A stretch of 64,000 nt of DNA from Microcyclospora pomicola. Lineage: Eukaryota; Ascomycota; Dothideomycetes; Capnodiales. Where the stretch lies: contig NHNY01000012.1 in NCBI GenBank assembly GCA_002786065.1, positions 62,001 through 126,000 of the forward strand. Reading direction: 5' to 3'. Positions 20,501 through 31,591 of this stretch are shown in pieces. How positions within the stretch are numbered: the first letter of the stretch is position 1; the number at the start of each line of letters is the position of its first letter. The notes beneath the pieces are model-generated. The model was not told the origin of the DNA. It ran no database searches and saw nothing but the letters and a program-made list of their open reading frames with translations. The translations under genes and the position numbers were made by a program.

Positions 20501-23500
20501 CCACCCGTGGAACCCGCATATGCTTGCGAGTGGAATATCAATGTCGGGTCAGTCACCGGCGAGTGCTCGGCCGCTTTCATACATGATGCGGCGCTGGCGG
20601 GGCAGGCCTTCGTCTTCACGTTTCACGATGGTGAGAACATACTACCAGTCACGAGTCCGAGCATATTCTACGACATCACATTTGTTCGAGTGCGTACTGG
20701 TGTGGTGCGAATCTGGCTGCATGCTGGAGATGATGCTATCCTGCTGTCTACTGCTCCAATCAGCGTCGAGTCCAGTGACTGGAGCGGCGAACTCTTCTCC
20801 CAGCGTGTCAGCGTTCGGGTCCCTCTGTTGACTCTTGCGTGTGTAGATGCCAGAGGAGGAGCCCGTCAACGCACGACGGGTCAACATGATTCTCGAGCTT
20901 ACACATACGCTTTCTTGCAGACTGGTATCGAGCTGGATGTCGCTGGACGCAAAGCAGGGTTCTCGGAAGAGCGTACCAGGCAGCAAGTGTTCTTAAGGCT
21001 CAACGACGCGCGCACAGGGCGTGCTCCATTTCTGCAACGGCAGCAGGACCTCAAGATTGAAGCTGATTATGAAGAAGATACTGAGTTTGATCCTCCAGCT
21101 ATGCAAGTACCTCCCCTACCATCGCCCATCGGAGAGAACAACAAATCCCTTCGGAGACCGCTGTCTATAAAATCGTCTAATTCATTCGCCACGCCGAAAG
21201 GCTTGAGCCGCAGGCATTCTTCGTCTTCATTGTCGTCTTCAATACGCAACGGCTCTAGCTCGGCAGCACCAGCAGCAGAGAAAGTTGCATTCCGATCAAT
21301 TCGGTCAGGCTATAACGTAAGCTCGAAAGGCTCCGTGAAGAGTTCACGCAGTGGCTACGGAACGCCCATCGATATCGCTTCAGCCACATCCAATGTTCCA
21401 CCCAGGAATACATCCAGAGGCCGAGTCGACGCATCACTTGCAAGGATAGCTTTCGCAAGCCCGTTCGCAGCTCCGTCTTTTCCCCTGGATCAGCTTGAAC
21501 CTGATGAGTCTCGGGTACCTGCTTTTGAAGTTCCTTGTGAAAGAGCGAATGACGATACAAGCATGTCATCTATATCAATGCCAGGTATTGTCATCGAGTC
21601 GGATGAAGTCAGTCAGGAATTCGAACACACCAGTGTTTTCATCAAGCTTGTGCCGGGTTTGAGGGTGTTTGCCGAGCCTCGGATGGTGGAGACTGTGGTG
21701 AAGCTGATTGACACTGTTTCTCCAAAAACTCCAGAGATGGTGATGGATGCATTTCAAAGAAAAGTTATGGGCGAGATCGCAGCCCGCCAAGCGGCCAGGC
21801 ACGGTACGAAAAACGTGCTGGAGATACAATGTAGCCTACCCAGTGCGAGACTGCGAGTGATGAATCCACCCAGAACGGAAGCTACAGCTGATCCATCATG
21901 GGATTGTCTGGACGTCACAATCCGTGGGCTTGAGCAGACAGTGAGGGTCAGAGCTGAGCCTGGCGCACAAGGAGCGAAGCAGACCCTAGTCCTACATACC
22001 TCATCCGAGGGGCTAGACGTGTCACTGGCCGAGATCGACAAAGACGGTAAGCTGTCAGCGGCAGCCGTCGATGCGAGCGTGGATGATGTTCTTGTATGGG
22101 TGGCTATTGCAAGCACTTCGTCCATCCATGTCTCTGTGCGTGATACTCAACTTGCAATCTCTGGCGAGCAAGCTGTATATCTTGCCGAGCTTACCCTGCG
22201 ACTTCTACCATCCATACAACGGACTACCAAGCATTTCGGTGAGGTACTCCAAGCTGATCGTACTCGGCTCATGTGCTTGATCCACACTTTGACCAGGCAT
22301 AGTGAGGATGTCAGCGACCCTCCGTTCCTCTCTCGCATGGTGTATATCCTGCGAGCTTTCCCAGATCATTATCGGAACCAGGAAAGTTGGAAGATCCTGA
22401 GTCGATTTCGAAAGATCTTGGGCAGTCTATCTGATCCTGCGCGCAAAGCGTTAGAGAGCGAATGCAGGAAAGCGAACCTCGGCAGCCCAGTTGTTGATGT
22501 TCAAGCTGAGGTTCTTCGAAGCTGGGCTCAATGGCGCAATTGGGACGTCCCCAATGTGGGTCAAACATTGGTATTCCGCAGCCTCTTTGGCTCAGAGGAA
22601 GAGGATAGCCTGGATATGTCGTCTAAAAAACCACTGGCGCTCACCGTCAGAGCCCAGTATGTTCGGGTCGCGATCAGCAAAGGCGAAGGTGTCAGTGAGG
22701 TCGTTATTGAGGATACATCCATTGCGCTGGAAGACTCGCCACCCACAACCCCGACAGGTCTAATGCTCGTGGATGAAAACATGCGGACGAAAACGCAGTT
22801 ACAGATACACACTAGCACCATCGCGATTGCTCTCGACTGGGCTGTCTTTGAGGTTGCAGAGATGATCGTGCCACTAGCTGATGAGCTTGCACAAATCCCA
22901 AACTCAAGTAAGGATCTAGACAAAACTCATCGTCGGCCAGGCCAAGTTCTCGAGGAAAAGATCGATCGCCACGACCTCCACATTGTACTTTCCACAGAGG
23001 GCGGCAGTATCACACTCAAGACCATCAACCTACAGCTATTGTCTCGTACCGAAGGACTCAAGATGTCGCTCATCGGCACTACTCAAGGCGATGAAATGTA
23101 CGGTCAATGTGCTAGCGCTCTCGTCAACGCCGAGAGAGCTGTTACCGAGCTGTATGGTCCTGGGGAGGTAAACATATGGCAAACGCTTCTGACGAGCCCG
23201 AGCATCTATGTAGATCATCTGCAACCACGCGGAGATGTACCTGTACCACCAACGGTGACCCTTGCCGCGGCATATACAGATCTCGAAATCGCTGTGGTGG
23301 AGCAGATGCCCGGAATCCTTCGCATCGTTGATCTTGTCATAGTCGACGAGGTGGCCAAGATCAAGGCTCTTGTGGACACTGCCACTGTTGCCAAAAGTTT
23401 GCCTGCGCCCATGGATAATCTGGAGATGCTAGAACGTCAAGCGGCCAATGACACCACTACGCCAACGTTTAGCATAGCACTTCTCGCGGGAACGCTTCAC

Positions 23501-26500
23501 CTGGAAATCTCACTGCTTTCGACATTAAACTACCACCTCGAAGGGACAGCAGCAAGTATCCGTGTTGCACCGACCATGACAGACGTACGCTTGTTCGACA
23601 TCGATTTCGACATCGGTCAGCAGCAGCACTCCTTTGTCAACCTGTCAGCAAACCAAAGACAGGAAGAAGAAATCTTTATGCTGCCACCAGTCAATGGACA
23701 TACCGGAGTACAAAGTGGCGCTCACGAAACAAGCGTTTCTGTTGCCATGACAGTGGAAAAAGTAAATGTAGATGCAGCCGCCATACAGCGCGTGATCGCT
23801 GTCATCAATCAGCCAGAAGTACAAAACGTCATATCTGCCATAAAAAGTGGTGTAGAAGACATTGAAGAGCATGTTCAGCAACTCGACACCAAGAAAGCGT
23901 CCCTGGAAAATAAATCGACGGCGGCAACTCATAAGATCTTCTATGATGTACGATTTGCTCTCTTGGGTATCCGGGTGGCAGCATCAACACCACAGCTCGG
24001 CGAGAACGCTTCGGCTGAAGTAGAATTTGGCATTGGCCCATTACATGCGAAAGCATCGAATCGAGCTACCAACGATGACAACAATCCTCTCATACCGCAA
24101 GTGCATGCACAAATCCGGGACATTGGTGCATCTCTCACAGTCATTGAACAGAGCAGACGTCAACAGTGCGGTAAAGTGACACTCTCTTTGAGTATCCATT
24201 TCGACTCGAAGATGACAGAGGATGGCGCTATTGTAAGAGAGTTGACCGTACGCAGTAACAGTCTCGAGGCCAACGCTCACCCAGAAACCGCTTCCATAGT
24301 GGTCGATGTGATCAACCACCTACAAGACCGTATCAAAGAGCTAGATTTGTCAAAGGAAATAGACTATCTGCGCCGTTTGAGGAATTCTCGTAGAGGCACT
24401 GTAGTTCAAAGAATCAAGGGTACGAAAGCAATGGCAGCTGGCGTTGAAGCAGAGGACATCGCTTTCACGGCTGCAGATCTACTCTCCGTGCAGACAACGA
24501 TCGAGCTGCGAAACATCCAAATCAGCTGGCTCGTTGGGCAGAAGTTCGCTCCGACACAAGACGTCATGACAGAAGACGCTGTGCTCACTCTATCGAGCAT
24601 TCTCTTCACGACGCATGGTGGCAACGAGGCCAAATTAACAATACAGGATCTCCTGGTGCAGCTGACTCAAGAGCGTGAAAATATCACGAAACGATCTCTT
24701 AACTCTGCACTGCTCCCTAAGATCGGCTTCAGTGTTGCATACTGGTCCAGGAACAAGAACTGGAGCCTTGCATGTAAAGCGACTGGCGAGCCGCTGGATC
24801 TTCAGCTGGAGTCTCGTTTCATTCTCCCCGTGAAAGGAGTTCAGCGTTCGGTCAGCTTCGCGATGGAGAGCTTCAAGCAAGGGACTGCAACATGGCAAAG
24901 CACAACCACAACCGCAGGCACTCCAAGGCGAAAGATGATCGACACGCGCCGGCTGGCCTCACTCCTTGTGGAAGCTGACTTCGCTGGCGCGCAAGTGTAT
25001 ATGCAAGGAAGCTCGAAGCATGGCGAGACTCTAGCATCGATAGCGGCATCTTCCCAGCAACAATATGGAAGCGCCGGAAGCCAGCATGGACGGTATGGTC
25101 AATTTGCGCCAGAGGGTCGACTGATGCATACAACGCTGCAAGCACCTGGTATGGCACTCAAATTAGAATATAATCGCAACGACCGACAGCCGACTATCAA
25201 TGGAGAGATGCAAATCGATGCCTCACGCAACATGCTATTGCCTAATGTCGTTCCCTTGGTCTTAGAGATTACCAAATCCGTCAAGGATGTCATGAAAGAC
25301 CAAAGCGAGAAGTCCGACGCTTCCACGGCTCAAGAGGAGAGCACTCAGCATGACAATCCTCGGTTCTTCGAGGAAGAGAGCATTGTTGCAGCGAATCCGT
25401 CTGCCATCTTCGGAAAGACCAAAGTGAGCTTGGGGCTCAGAATCAGGCGGCAAGAATTTGGACTTTCCTGCCAGCCTATTGCTCGCGTTGACGCCACGGC
25501 AGCGCTGGATGATCTCTACTTCACGGTCAATACCATTGACTCGGGGGACTACGGGCATTTCTTTGCTATGTCTGCTGTCATCACGAAGCTTACCGCTCAG
25601 GTCAAACACATGTACTCCCGCGAGCCGACCTTCAGTTACGATATGGAGTCTATCGTGCTTTCACTCATGAACAGTAAGCACCTCAGCGGCGTGAACGGCG
25701 TTTCAGCCATTCTGAAATTCAACCCTACGAAAATCACAATCAACGGCAAACAATTACAAGACCTGCTCTTGTTTCGAGAGATCTGGCTGCCGCCCGAAAT
25801 CAGGCAGTCCTCGTCCAATACGAAACCTCCGCCAGTGGCCACGGCCAGGGCTGACGACTATATTGTACAACGTTACAAGTCTGTAGCGGCAGCGGCGGCA
25901 TTCCCGTGGAACGCCACGGTATCGATCGCACAGCTAGGCGTCGAGCTTGATCTCGGTCAGAGCATTGGCAAAAGTTCCTTCACCATTGCAGACCTCTGGG
26001 CTTCGCAGCAGAAAGATTCCAACTGGGAGCAGAACTTGTGCATCGGTATGGAAGAGATGGCCATGACGAGTACCGGCCGCATGAGTGGCTTCGTTGAATT
26101 GCGCAGACTGGGCGTACGCACCTCAATCAAATGGCCAGAGGATGCCAAGATCGAGAAACAAACACCACTCATCCAAGCTTCCGTTGGATTCCAGAGGCTG
26201 AGAGCCAAAGCCGCATTCGACTATCAAGCATTCGCGTTCGGCGACATTGAAGGATTCGACTTCCTGATGTACAATGTTCGAGACAATCCTGCACATCGTG
26301 ACGCTAGTGATCGACTAGTCGCTGTACTTGATTGCGAGAAAGCCTACGTGTTTTGTACTTCGACTTCGCCAGCACAGGCTGTGGGCTTATATCAGGCTTT
26401 CGATCGATTGATCCAAGACAAGCAGACTGCGTACATGCAGAGCCTGAGAGATATAGAAAAGCACGTGCGACGAGAGAGTACTGTTGTCCCGACGAGGTTC

Positions 26501-27373
26501 GGACCAGCTATAAGCACAGTCAACTCGCCAGCAGCCGCGCAGGCTCAGCCGGAACCAAGCAAGACATCGATCTCGCTGCACACAGATGTCGTACTCACTC
26601 TCGGAACCATGTGCTTTGGTGTATTTCCCGGTACATTCTTTGACAGTCAGATCTTGAAGCTCGAAGCCAATGACATCCAAGCACGCTTTGCTGTGGGTTT
26701 AGCGGCCGGCAAGATTCACAGTGGCCTCGGCATGACTCTAGGCCAGCTGCAAGTCGCACTTGCTGCAGTGCGAAGAGCGACAGCAATCCCGAAAGCATTG
26801 GACATTACCGTCGACGACGTGGTCAATAGTGCGTTGAACGCTAAGGGTGGCATCATCCTAAGAGTCCCTAAAGTGATTGCAAGCATGCAGACCTGGCAGG
26901 ATCCGCGCGGGAACAACGTGGACTACATCTTCAAGAGCTTGTTCGATGGCAAGATTGATGTAGGGTGGAACCTGTCCCGCATCAACTTTATCAAAGGAAT
27001 GTGGGTCTCGCATTCCCGATCGCTAGGCTCAAGACTGGGCAAGGCATTACCAGCATCAGCGGTCAAGATCTCGGCAAGCACGGCGGAGGACGACACTGCG
27101 CCGACTGACGCTCCGTCGGCGTCGTCGAAACAAGAGAAGATCACGGCCCAAGTCAACCTACCACAGAGCCGGTATGAGTATCGGGCCTTAGAGCCCCCAG
27201 TGATTGAGACGCCTCAGCTCAGGGACATGGGTGAAGCCACACCACCGCTTGAGTGGATTGGCTTGAACCGAGATCGTCTGCCGAACGTCACACACCAGAT
27301 CATCATAGTCAGTCTGGTGGAGGTGGCCAAAGAGGTGGAAGATGCATATGAAAGAATTCTGGGAAGCTCGTGA
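17537..27373 (+). CDS. CSF1: Csf1/BLTP1-type bridge-like lipid transfer protein
   Basis: A single uninterrupted frame encodes 3278 residues (yeast Csf1 is 2958). Residues ~15-48 contain a membrane helix (WIFLIDILVCGILALFFLFY), followed at once by the conserved chorein-like opening (DISALQISLLGGRIFFKDVR, YHGHNITVLVHEGMITWRYW). The remainder is a long series of beta-rich repeating-groove segments interrupted by low-complexity loops, notably ~110-165, ~225-245, the Lys-rich ~555-595, and a Ser-rich loop ~1190-1290. Csf1 and its animal counterpart BLTP1 (Tweek) span ER-membrane contacts and carry phospholipids along a hydrophobic groove; in yeast Csf1 is tied to lipid supply for GPI-anchor synthesis and to growth in the cold. 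The absence of any intron over 9.8 kb contrasts with the intron-bearing neighbours. Confidence 0.94.
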   Translation: MASLTSTRLGGQEAFNWIFLIDILVCGILALFFLFYFNRLFATLVSYAIRAWTWHKYRAYIDISALQISLLGGRIFFKDVRYHGHNITVLVHEGMITWRYWLRSVQEAEVFSEQETPGGGRSRPASATNSDDGSNISNGEKDTGRSRSISRAEKGGGNKKPLPCRISIKVTAVEAFIYNQSPVYDNIVQAALRKSKQDEPSQRDSSSPVSPSGTNEKMDTQFGSAPQPTITQNTSAASQVPGTHLLPEIPAWLRILPIRIECKRAAAAVGNENTTSIVTAKVERATGTIDAGHAGPLDYYKLLFGFTLENVVASMKPNRDFKSRQLDAARRVLRDKELDPGDLRSTHAKVVQPSTERWYSFKSPFRREKSRNASLRTASMTSINKPPPAFQQDQVPGESQWRGLTRYLDDGNPADHNEWDNVEYAKSSTLVDCNKVDFKFYFDMPGTVPHAESIAPTASDSASNHDINGSLPPEYGLEFGVHGGSIVYGPWADRQRVNLQQVFFPVACVDSVAKQNLLPGEARVWTVFKIFVMVEEDVVLRIPTRESSKDERWHGRAHKVTEEELQEKDDGKKKHGKKQRRGKRQKGMQASPPIDVRPYAWIDVKVLKDTTVNYNMAMFASDDGFNNRLDLDVKGTEMTSSVNHDLLWRAGALTLEADLSNPCTWNTLRSWPFIINCDALELFILRDHMFLITDVVNDWSTGPPPEFFSFVPYHYSLDLTFRNFVMYLNVNDANIISSPANLDKNDFLTLEGDYLHGVLGIPLEDFRPKRSGITFDVLAQQMRMRLLNPPRSTLKTLLHDKHVADLPKLTLKGSYSANADVGPDMTDLLRMDIIGTGLNLKAYGFLVRLLINVKENYFGDYIHFKTLEEFQDAGDSMDEANVKTATVAKPQPANELDVLLCIIVEDAVVLFPTNLYSSTSSVRLEVPVANLDLRVTSYYLDMGLDISPISIMSSGFTVDAEQSSDDTAGRTQIYVSHVNLYGFRAFGPPPVEPAYACEWNINVGSVTGECSAAFIHDAALAGQAFVFTFHDGENILPVTSPSIFYDITFVRVRTGVVRIWLHAGDDAILLSTAPISVESSDWSGELFSQRVSVRVPLLTLACVDARGGARQRTTGQHDSRAYTYAFLQTGIELDVAGRKAGFSEERTRQQVFLRLNDARTGRAPFLQRQQDLKIEADYEEDTEFDPPAMQVPPLPSPIGENNKSLRRPLSIKSSNSFATPKGLSRRHSSSSLSSSIRNGSSSAAPAAEKVAFRSIRSGYNVSSKGSVKSSRSGYGTPIDIASATSNVPPRNTSRGRVDASLARIAFASPFAAPSFPLDQLEPDESRVPAFEVPCERANDDTSMSSISMPGIVIESDEVSQEFEHTSVFIKLVPGLRVFAEPRMVETVVKLIDTVSPKTPEMVMDAFQRKVMGEIAARQAARHGTKNVLEIQCSLPSARLRVMNPPRTEATADPSWDCLDVTIRGLEQTVRVRAEPGAQGAKQTLVLHTSSEGLDVSLAEIDKDGKLSAAAVDASVDDVLVWVAIASTSSIHVSVRDTQLAISGEQAVYLAELTLRLLPSIQRTTKHFGEVLQADRTRLMCLIHTLTRHSEDVSDPPFLSRMVYILRAFPDHYRNQESWKILSRFRKILGSLSDPARKALESECRKANLGSPVVDVQAEVLRSWAQWRNWDVPNVGQTLVFRSLFGSEEEDSLDMSSKKPLALTVRAQYVRVAISKGEGVSEVVIEDTSIALEDSPPTTPTGLMLVDENMRTKTQLQIHTSTIAIALDWAVFEVAEMIVPLADELAQIPNSSKDLDKTHRRPGQVLEEKIDRHDLHIVLSTEGGSITLKTINLQLLSRTEGLKMSLIGTTQGDEMYGQCASALVNAERAVTELYGPGEVNIWQTLLTSPSIYVDHLQPRGDVPVPPTVTLAAAYTDLEIAVVEQMPGILRIVDLVIVDEVAKIKALVDTATVAKSLPAPMDNLEMLERQAANDTTTPTFSIALLAGTLHLEISLLSTLNYHLEGTAASIRVAPTMTDVRLFDIDFDIGQQQHSFVNLSANQRQEEEIFMLPPVNGHTGVQSGAHETSVSVAMTVEKVNVDAAAIQRVIAVINQPEVQNVISAIKSGVEDIEEHVQQLDTKKASLENKSTAATHKIFYDVRFALLGIRVAASTPQLGENASAEVEFGIGPLHAKASNRATNDDNNPLIPQVHAQIRDIGASLTVIEQSRRQQCGKVTLSLSIHFDSKMTEDGAIVRELTVRSNSLEANAHPETASIVVDVINHLQDRIKELDLSKEIDYLRRLRNSRRGTVVQRIKGTKAMAAGVEAEDIAFTAADLLSVQTTIELRNIQISWLVGQKFAPTQDVMTEDAVLTLSSILFTTHGGNEAKLTIQDLLVQLTQERENITKRSLNSALLPKIGFSVAYWSRNKNWSLACKATGEPLDLQLESRFILPVKGVQRSVSFAMESFKQGTATWQSTTTTAGTPRRKMIDTRRLASLLVEADFAGAQVYMQGSSKHGETLASIAASSQQQYGSAGSQHGRYGQFAPEGRLMHTTLQAPGMALKLEYNRNDRQPTINGEMQIDASRNMLLPNVVPLVLEITKSVKDVMKDQSEKSDASTAQEESTQHDNPRFFEEESIVAANPSAIFGKTKVSLGLRIRRQEFGLSCQPIARVDATAALDDLYFTVNTIDSGDYGHFFAMSAVITKLTAQVKHMYSREPTFSYDMESIVLSLMNSKHLSGVNGVSAILKFNPTKITINGKQLQDLLLFREIWLPPEIRQSSSNTKPPPVATARADDYIVQRYKSVAAAAAFPWNATVSIAQLGVELDLGQSIGKSSFTIADLWASQQKDSNWEQNLCIGMEEMAMTSTGRMSGFVELRRLGVRTSIKWPEDAKIEKQTPLIQASVGFQRLRAKAAFDYQAFAFGDIEGFDFLMYNVRDNPAHRDASDRLVAVLDCEKAYVFCTSTSPAQAVGLYQAFDRLIQDKQTAYMQSLRDIEKHVRRESTVVPTRFGPAISTVNSPAAAQAQPEPSKTSISLHTDVVLTLGTMCFGVFPGTFFDSQILKLEANDIQARFAVGLAAGKIHSGLGMTLGQLQVALAAVRRATAIPKALDITVDDVVNSALNAKGGIILRVPKVIASMQTWQDPRGNNVDYIFKSLFDGKIDVGWNLSRINFIKGMWVSHSRSLGSRLGKALPASAVKISASTAEDDTAPTDAPSASSKQEKITAQVNLPQSRYEYRALEPPVIETPQLRDMGEATPPLEWIGLNRDRLPNVTHQIIIVSLVEVAKEVEDAYERILGSS

Positions 27374-28199
27374 GAAGAACTTCTGACGGGCTGGGGTGGC
27401 GATGCCATGTTGCATTATTGTCTTTTGAGTTTTAGCAAGGCGTTCCGGTTGATCGGTGTACAGAAAGGGAACCTCTACTTACCCTGTCCTTGACAGAGTC
27501 GGTCCAGCAGATATCGTATTCATGCCAATAGCATCATGACTGCCAGCGGCGTCGTTGTGAGTTGTTGGATGAATTGAGACACCGCCGTTCGGACACCACG
27601 ACTGCGCCACAAGTGAATATTGAAGCATATGAACCGCCCCGCAATACACGTGACCATATCGAAATTGAGCTTTGCTGATCAGTGAAGAGATTGAATCCGC
27701 CAGAAACGACAAAATGGTGATGCCAGACCGTGACTGACTCACAGCGGTCGGTGGGAGCAGTAATATTCGGATCGTAGACACCGCATTTGACTGTTCTAAT
27801 CCAGCTGGTCAACGTGACGACGAATCTCGCGATTAGATCCGTTGCATACCTTTAGTTCCGTGCCAAGCCTTTTTTCCTGGTGGGCCAGCGATACAAAAGT
27901 CTTCGGCGGGGCTACTCCACCACTATCACCACCACCTACACCTTTCTTTCTCTCCCACACCTCCCTCCGTCTCGACCGCCACCACACACACAGCCGTCGC
28001 AGGTGCGTATCTATCACCCTTCTCATTGCTGCGGCGATCTGATCTGGAAGATCCATCTCAGCTTCGACGGATACTGACTTTCATCGTCCACCAGGCAACC
28101 CCGCTCACAGGTCAATCAGTGCATTTCTGCGCTGAACGAGTGGCGCTTGGTAAAGCCTTCTAGCATCACATACAACAGCCCCCCGACAATACCGCCAAG
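27374..28199 (+). other. intergenic, EF2 promoter and leader
   Basis: This is 826 bases without a gene between CSF1 and EF2. The promoter-proximal part holds a long pyrimidine/CACC-rich tract (27918-27967), as is usual for strongly expressed fungal genes, and a likely leader intron (28003-28094, listed separately). Confidence 0.6.
28003..28094 (+). other. probable intron in the 5' leader of EF2
   Basis: A gtgcgt donor directly after gtcgcag, an actgac branch-like site and a ccaccag acceptor outline a 92-base intron ending about 105 bases before the EF2 start codon. Leader introns are common in highly expressed translation genes. No transcript evidence is available here. Confidence 0.5.
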
Positions 28200-30846
28200 A
28201 TGGTGAACTTCACAGTCGAGGAGATCCGTGCTCGTACGTATCCTCGTCGTCACCCAACTTATTTGCGCATCGGGCGATGGATGCTGACACTTCCGCAGTC
28301 ATGGACAGCCCGAGCAACATCCGTAACATGTCCGTCATTGCCCATGTCGACCACGGCAAATCCACCCTCACCGACTCCCTCGTGCAGCGTGCCGGTATCA
28401 TTTCAGCCAAGAACGCCGGGTCTGCTCGGTTTACAGACACCCGACCTGATGAGCAAGAGCGTGGTGTTACCATCAAATCCACCGCCATCTCGTTGTACGG
28501 CGAGCTGCCCGATGTGGAGGATCTCAAGGACATCCCCACCAAGACCGAGAAGAACGAGTTCTTGGTCAACCTGATTGACTCGCCCGGTCACGTTGATTTC
28601 TCCTCCGAAGTCACCGCTGCGCTGCGTGTCACTGATGGTGCCCTTGTTGTCGTCGACACCATCGAAGGTGTGTGCGTACAGACCGAGACTGTGCTTCGCC
28701 AGGCACTCGGTGAGCGAATCAAGCCTGTGGTCATCATCAACAAGGTCGACCGTGCGCTGCTTGAGTTGCAACTCAGCAAGGAAGATCTGTTCCAGAACTT
28801 CTCTCGTGTGATCGAGTCCGTCAACGTGGTCATCTCCACTTACTTCGACAAGACTCTTGGTGACGTTCAGGTCCAGCCTGACAAGGGAACCGTTGCTTTC
28901 GGCTCCGGTCTCCACGGGTGGGCATTCACAGTCCGACAGTTTGCCGCAAGATACTCGAAGAAATTCGGTGTGGACAAGGTTAAGATGATGGAGAGACTAT
29001 GGGTACGTCGCATTGAGGTTTTGAAGACATTCTAGGACTAACACACACACAGGGCGACAGCTGGTTCAACCCCAAGACCAAGAAGTGGACCAAGGTCGGC
29101 ACACACGAGGGCAAAGAGCTCGAGCGGGCGTTCAACCAGTTCTGTTTGGACCCAATCTTCCGCATCTTTGAGGCCGTCATGAACTTCAAGAAGGACGAGA
29201 TCCCCAAGCTGTTGGAGAAGCTTGAGATCAAGCTCTCCAGCGACGAGAAGGACCTTGAGGGCAAGCAGCTCCTCAAGGTTGTCATGCGCAAGTTCCTCCC
29301 TGCCGCCGATGCGCTCATGGAGATGATGATTCTTCATCTCCCATCTCCAGTCACTGCCCAGAAGTACCGTATGGAGACCTTGTACGAGGGTCCTCCGGAC
29401 GACGAGTCTGCACTTGGTATCCGTGACTGCGATCCCAAGGGCCCACTCATGTTGTACGTTTCCAAGATGGTGCCGACCTCCGACAAGGGTCGTTTCTATG
29501 CTTTCGGTCGTGTCTTCTCTGGTACCGCGCGCTCCGGTCTCAAGGTCCGCATCCAGGGACCCAACTTCATCCCGGGTAAGAAGGAGGATCTCTTCATCAA
29601 GTCCATTCAGCGGACGATTCTCATGATGGGTCGCTACACCGAGCCCATCGAGAACGTGCCAGCCGGTAACATTCTCGGCCTGGTCGGTATCGATCAGTTC
29701 TTGCTCAAGTCTGGTACCCTCACCACTTCCGAGACCGCCCACAACATGAAGGTCATGAAATTCTCCGTGTCTCCTGTCGTGCAACGTTCCGTGGAGGTCA
29801 AGAACGCTCAGGATCTCCCCAAGCTTGTCGAAGGTCTCAAGCGTTTGTCAAAGTCTGACCCTTGCGTCTTGACCATGATCAACGAGTCTGGTGAGCACAT
29901 TGTCGCTGGTGCTGGTGAGCTGCATCTTGAGATCTGCTTGAAGGATCTTGAGGAGGACCACGCCGGTGTGCCTCTCCGCATCTCCGACCCAGTCGTCCAG
30001 TACCGCGAGTCTGTCAACGGTGACTCCAGCATGCAGGCTTTGTCCAAGTCCCCCAACAAGCACAACCGTCTCTACATGGTTGCCACTCCACTTGCTGAGG
30101 AGGTCTCGAAGGAGATCGAGAGCGGCAGAATCGGCCCACGTGACGATTTCAAGGCCCGCGCCCGTATCCTCGCTGATGACCACGGTTGGGATGTTACTGA
30201 CGCCCGTAAGATCTGGTGTTTCGGTCCAGACACCAACGGCGCCAACTTGCTCGTCGACCAGACCAAGGCCGTGCAGTACCTCAACGAAATCAAAGATTCC
30301 GTTGTCTCAGGTTTCCAGTGGGCAACCAAGGAAGGTCCCGTGGCTGAAGAGCCCATGCGCAGCGTTCGATTCAACATCATGGATGTGACCCTTCACGCTG
30401 ATGCCATCCACCGTGGTGGTGGACAGATCATCCCCACCGCGCGTCGTGTGCTCTACGCCGCCACTCTCCTCGCCGACCCAGGTCTCCTTGAGCCAGTGTT
30501 CTTGTGCGAGATTCAAGTCCCTGAGCAGGCCATGGGTGGCATCTACGGTGTCCTCACCCGGAGACGTGGTCACGTCTTCGAGGAGGCGCAACGCCCTGGC
30601 ACTCCTCTGTTCAACATCAAGGCCTACTTGCCCGTCAAGGAGTCCTTCGGTTTCAACGCCGATCTTCGCTCTGCCACTGGTGGACAGGCTTTCCCACAGA
30701 TGGTGTTCGACCACTGGCAGATCCTGCCTGGTGGAAGCGTCCTCGACAAGACCTCGCTCTGCGGTACAATCGTGGAGGAGATGCGCAAGAGGAAGGGTCT
30801 CAAGGTCGAGGTGCCCGACTACACCAACTACTACGACAAACTTTAG
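28200..30846 (+). CDS. EFT2: translation elongation factor 2
   Basis: This GTPase moves tRNAs and mRNA through the ribosome. Three exons (28200-28233, 28299-29002, 29053-30846) give 843 residues (yeast 842). G-domain motifs are AHVDHGKST (P-loop), the switch region [22 protein letters not shown] and NKVD. The diphthamide block [19 protein letters not shown] places the modified histidine at residue 699, the same number as in yeast and the residue that diphtheria toxin targets. The protein ends in the family-typical YYDKL. The first exon codes for only 11 codons plus one base. Codon use is strongly biased to C-ending codons, which leaves long open frames on the opposite strand that should be ignored. 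Confidence 0.98.
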
Positions 30847-31591
30847 GTGGTGGGCACACAGGCTTGGGTGCAGATTGTTCTTGCGAAAGACACGAGCGAC
30901 AAGAAAAGCAAATGTCGGGCTTCCGTTTCCCCATCTACGACCCTCAGTGGGATTGCGGAGATCAATTAGACAATGGCGTAGAAAACCATGCTGGGATGAA
31001 CATGGGGGAATGAGAAGATTGAGGAGCAGGAATGGTAGCATCGGACTTCCCTTTGTTGTTGCATTGTGTGTTTTACGATCATGTCTCTGCAGATATTCTG
31101 AATGATGAATCGTTTTCACCAGGATCTTCCCTGCTTGCGATGTCACCTAGTTTGTCGGCGTCATGTAACAGACCTGCCGTATACATCAAGCACTCCAGTT
31201 TGCACCATTACATATGCCTTCCAGTAATCTACTTGAACTTATAGGTGATATGCCAAATAGCAGTGTATCAGTCTGTGTATGAGATAGCTAACTTACCTGA
31301 TGTGATTACATGAAGCGCAGCCATTATTTTTTGTCACATGATGGAGGAGCAGATGACGAAGAGCTCAGACCCTGCTCCGACTCCATCATGTGGGAAAGGC
31401 AACAGGAAAACATCATTATCGTGCTTCAAGCTTCTTGTCTTACTGCAACAACTTCTGCCACATCACTTCACCAGCTCTCCCACCCTGTCCGCAGCTGCTT
31501 GCGTGGTCATGACAAGCCAGCGATGAATTGTTAGCCAGCCGCTCTGCTCCAACTCTTCCACGACGGCGACGCAGGCAGCCTCAGAAAGAGC
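30847..31591. other. intergenic
   Basis: This is 745 bases holding the EF2 3' region and the promoter of the next plus-strand gene. I see no gene or repeat. Confidence 0.55.

Noticed and set aside
28403-31146. Long antisense open frames opposite EF2 (up to 279 codons)
   Set aside because: They arise from strong codon bias of EF2 (C-ending codons, rare TAA-complement triplets). Their translations are repetitive and lack any domain.
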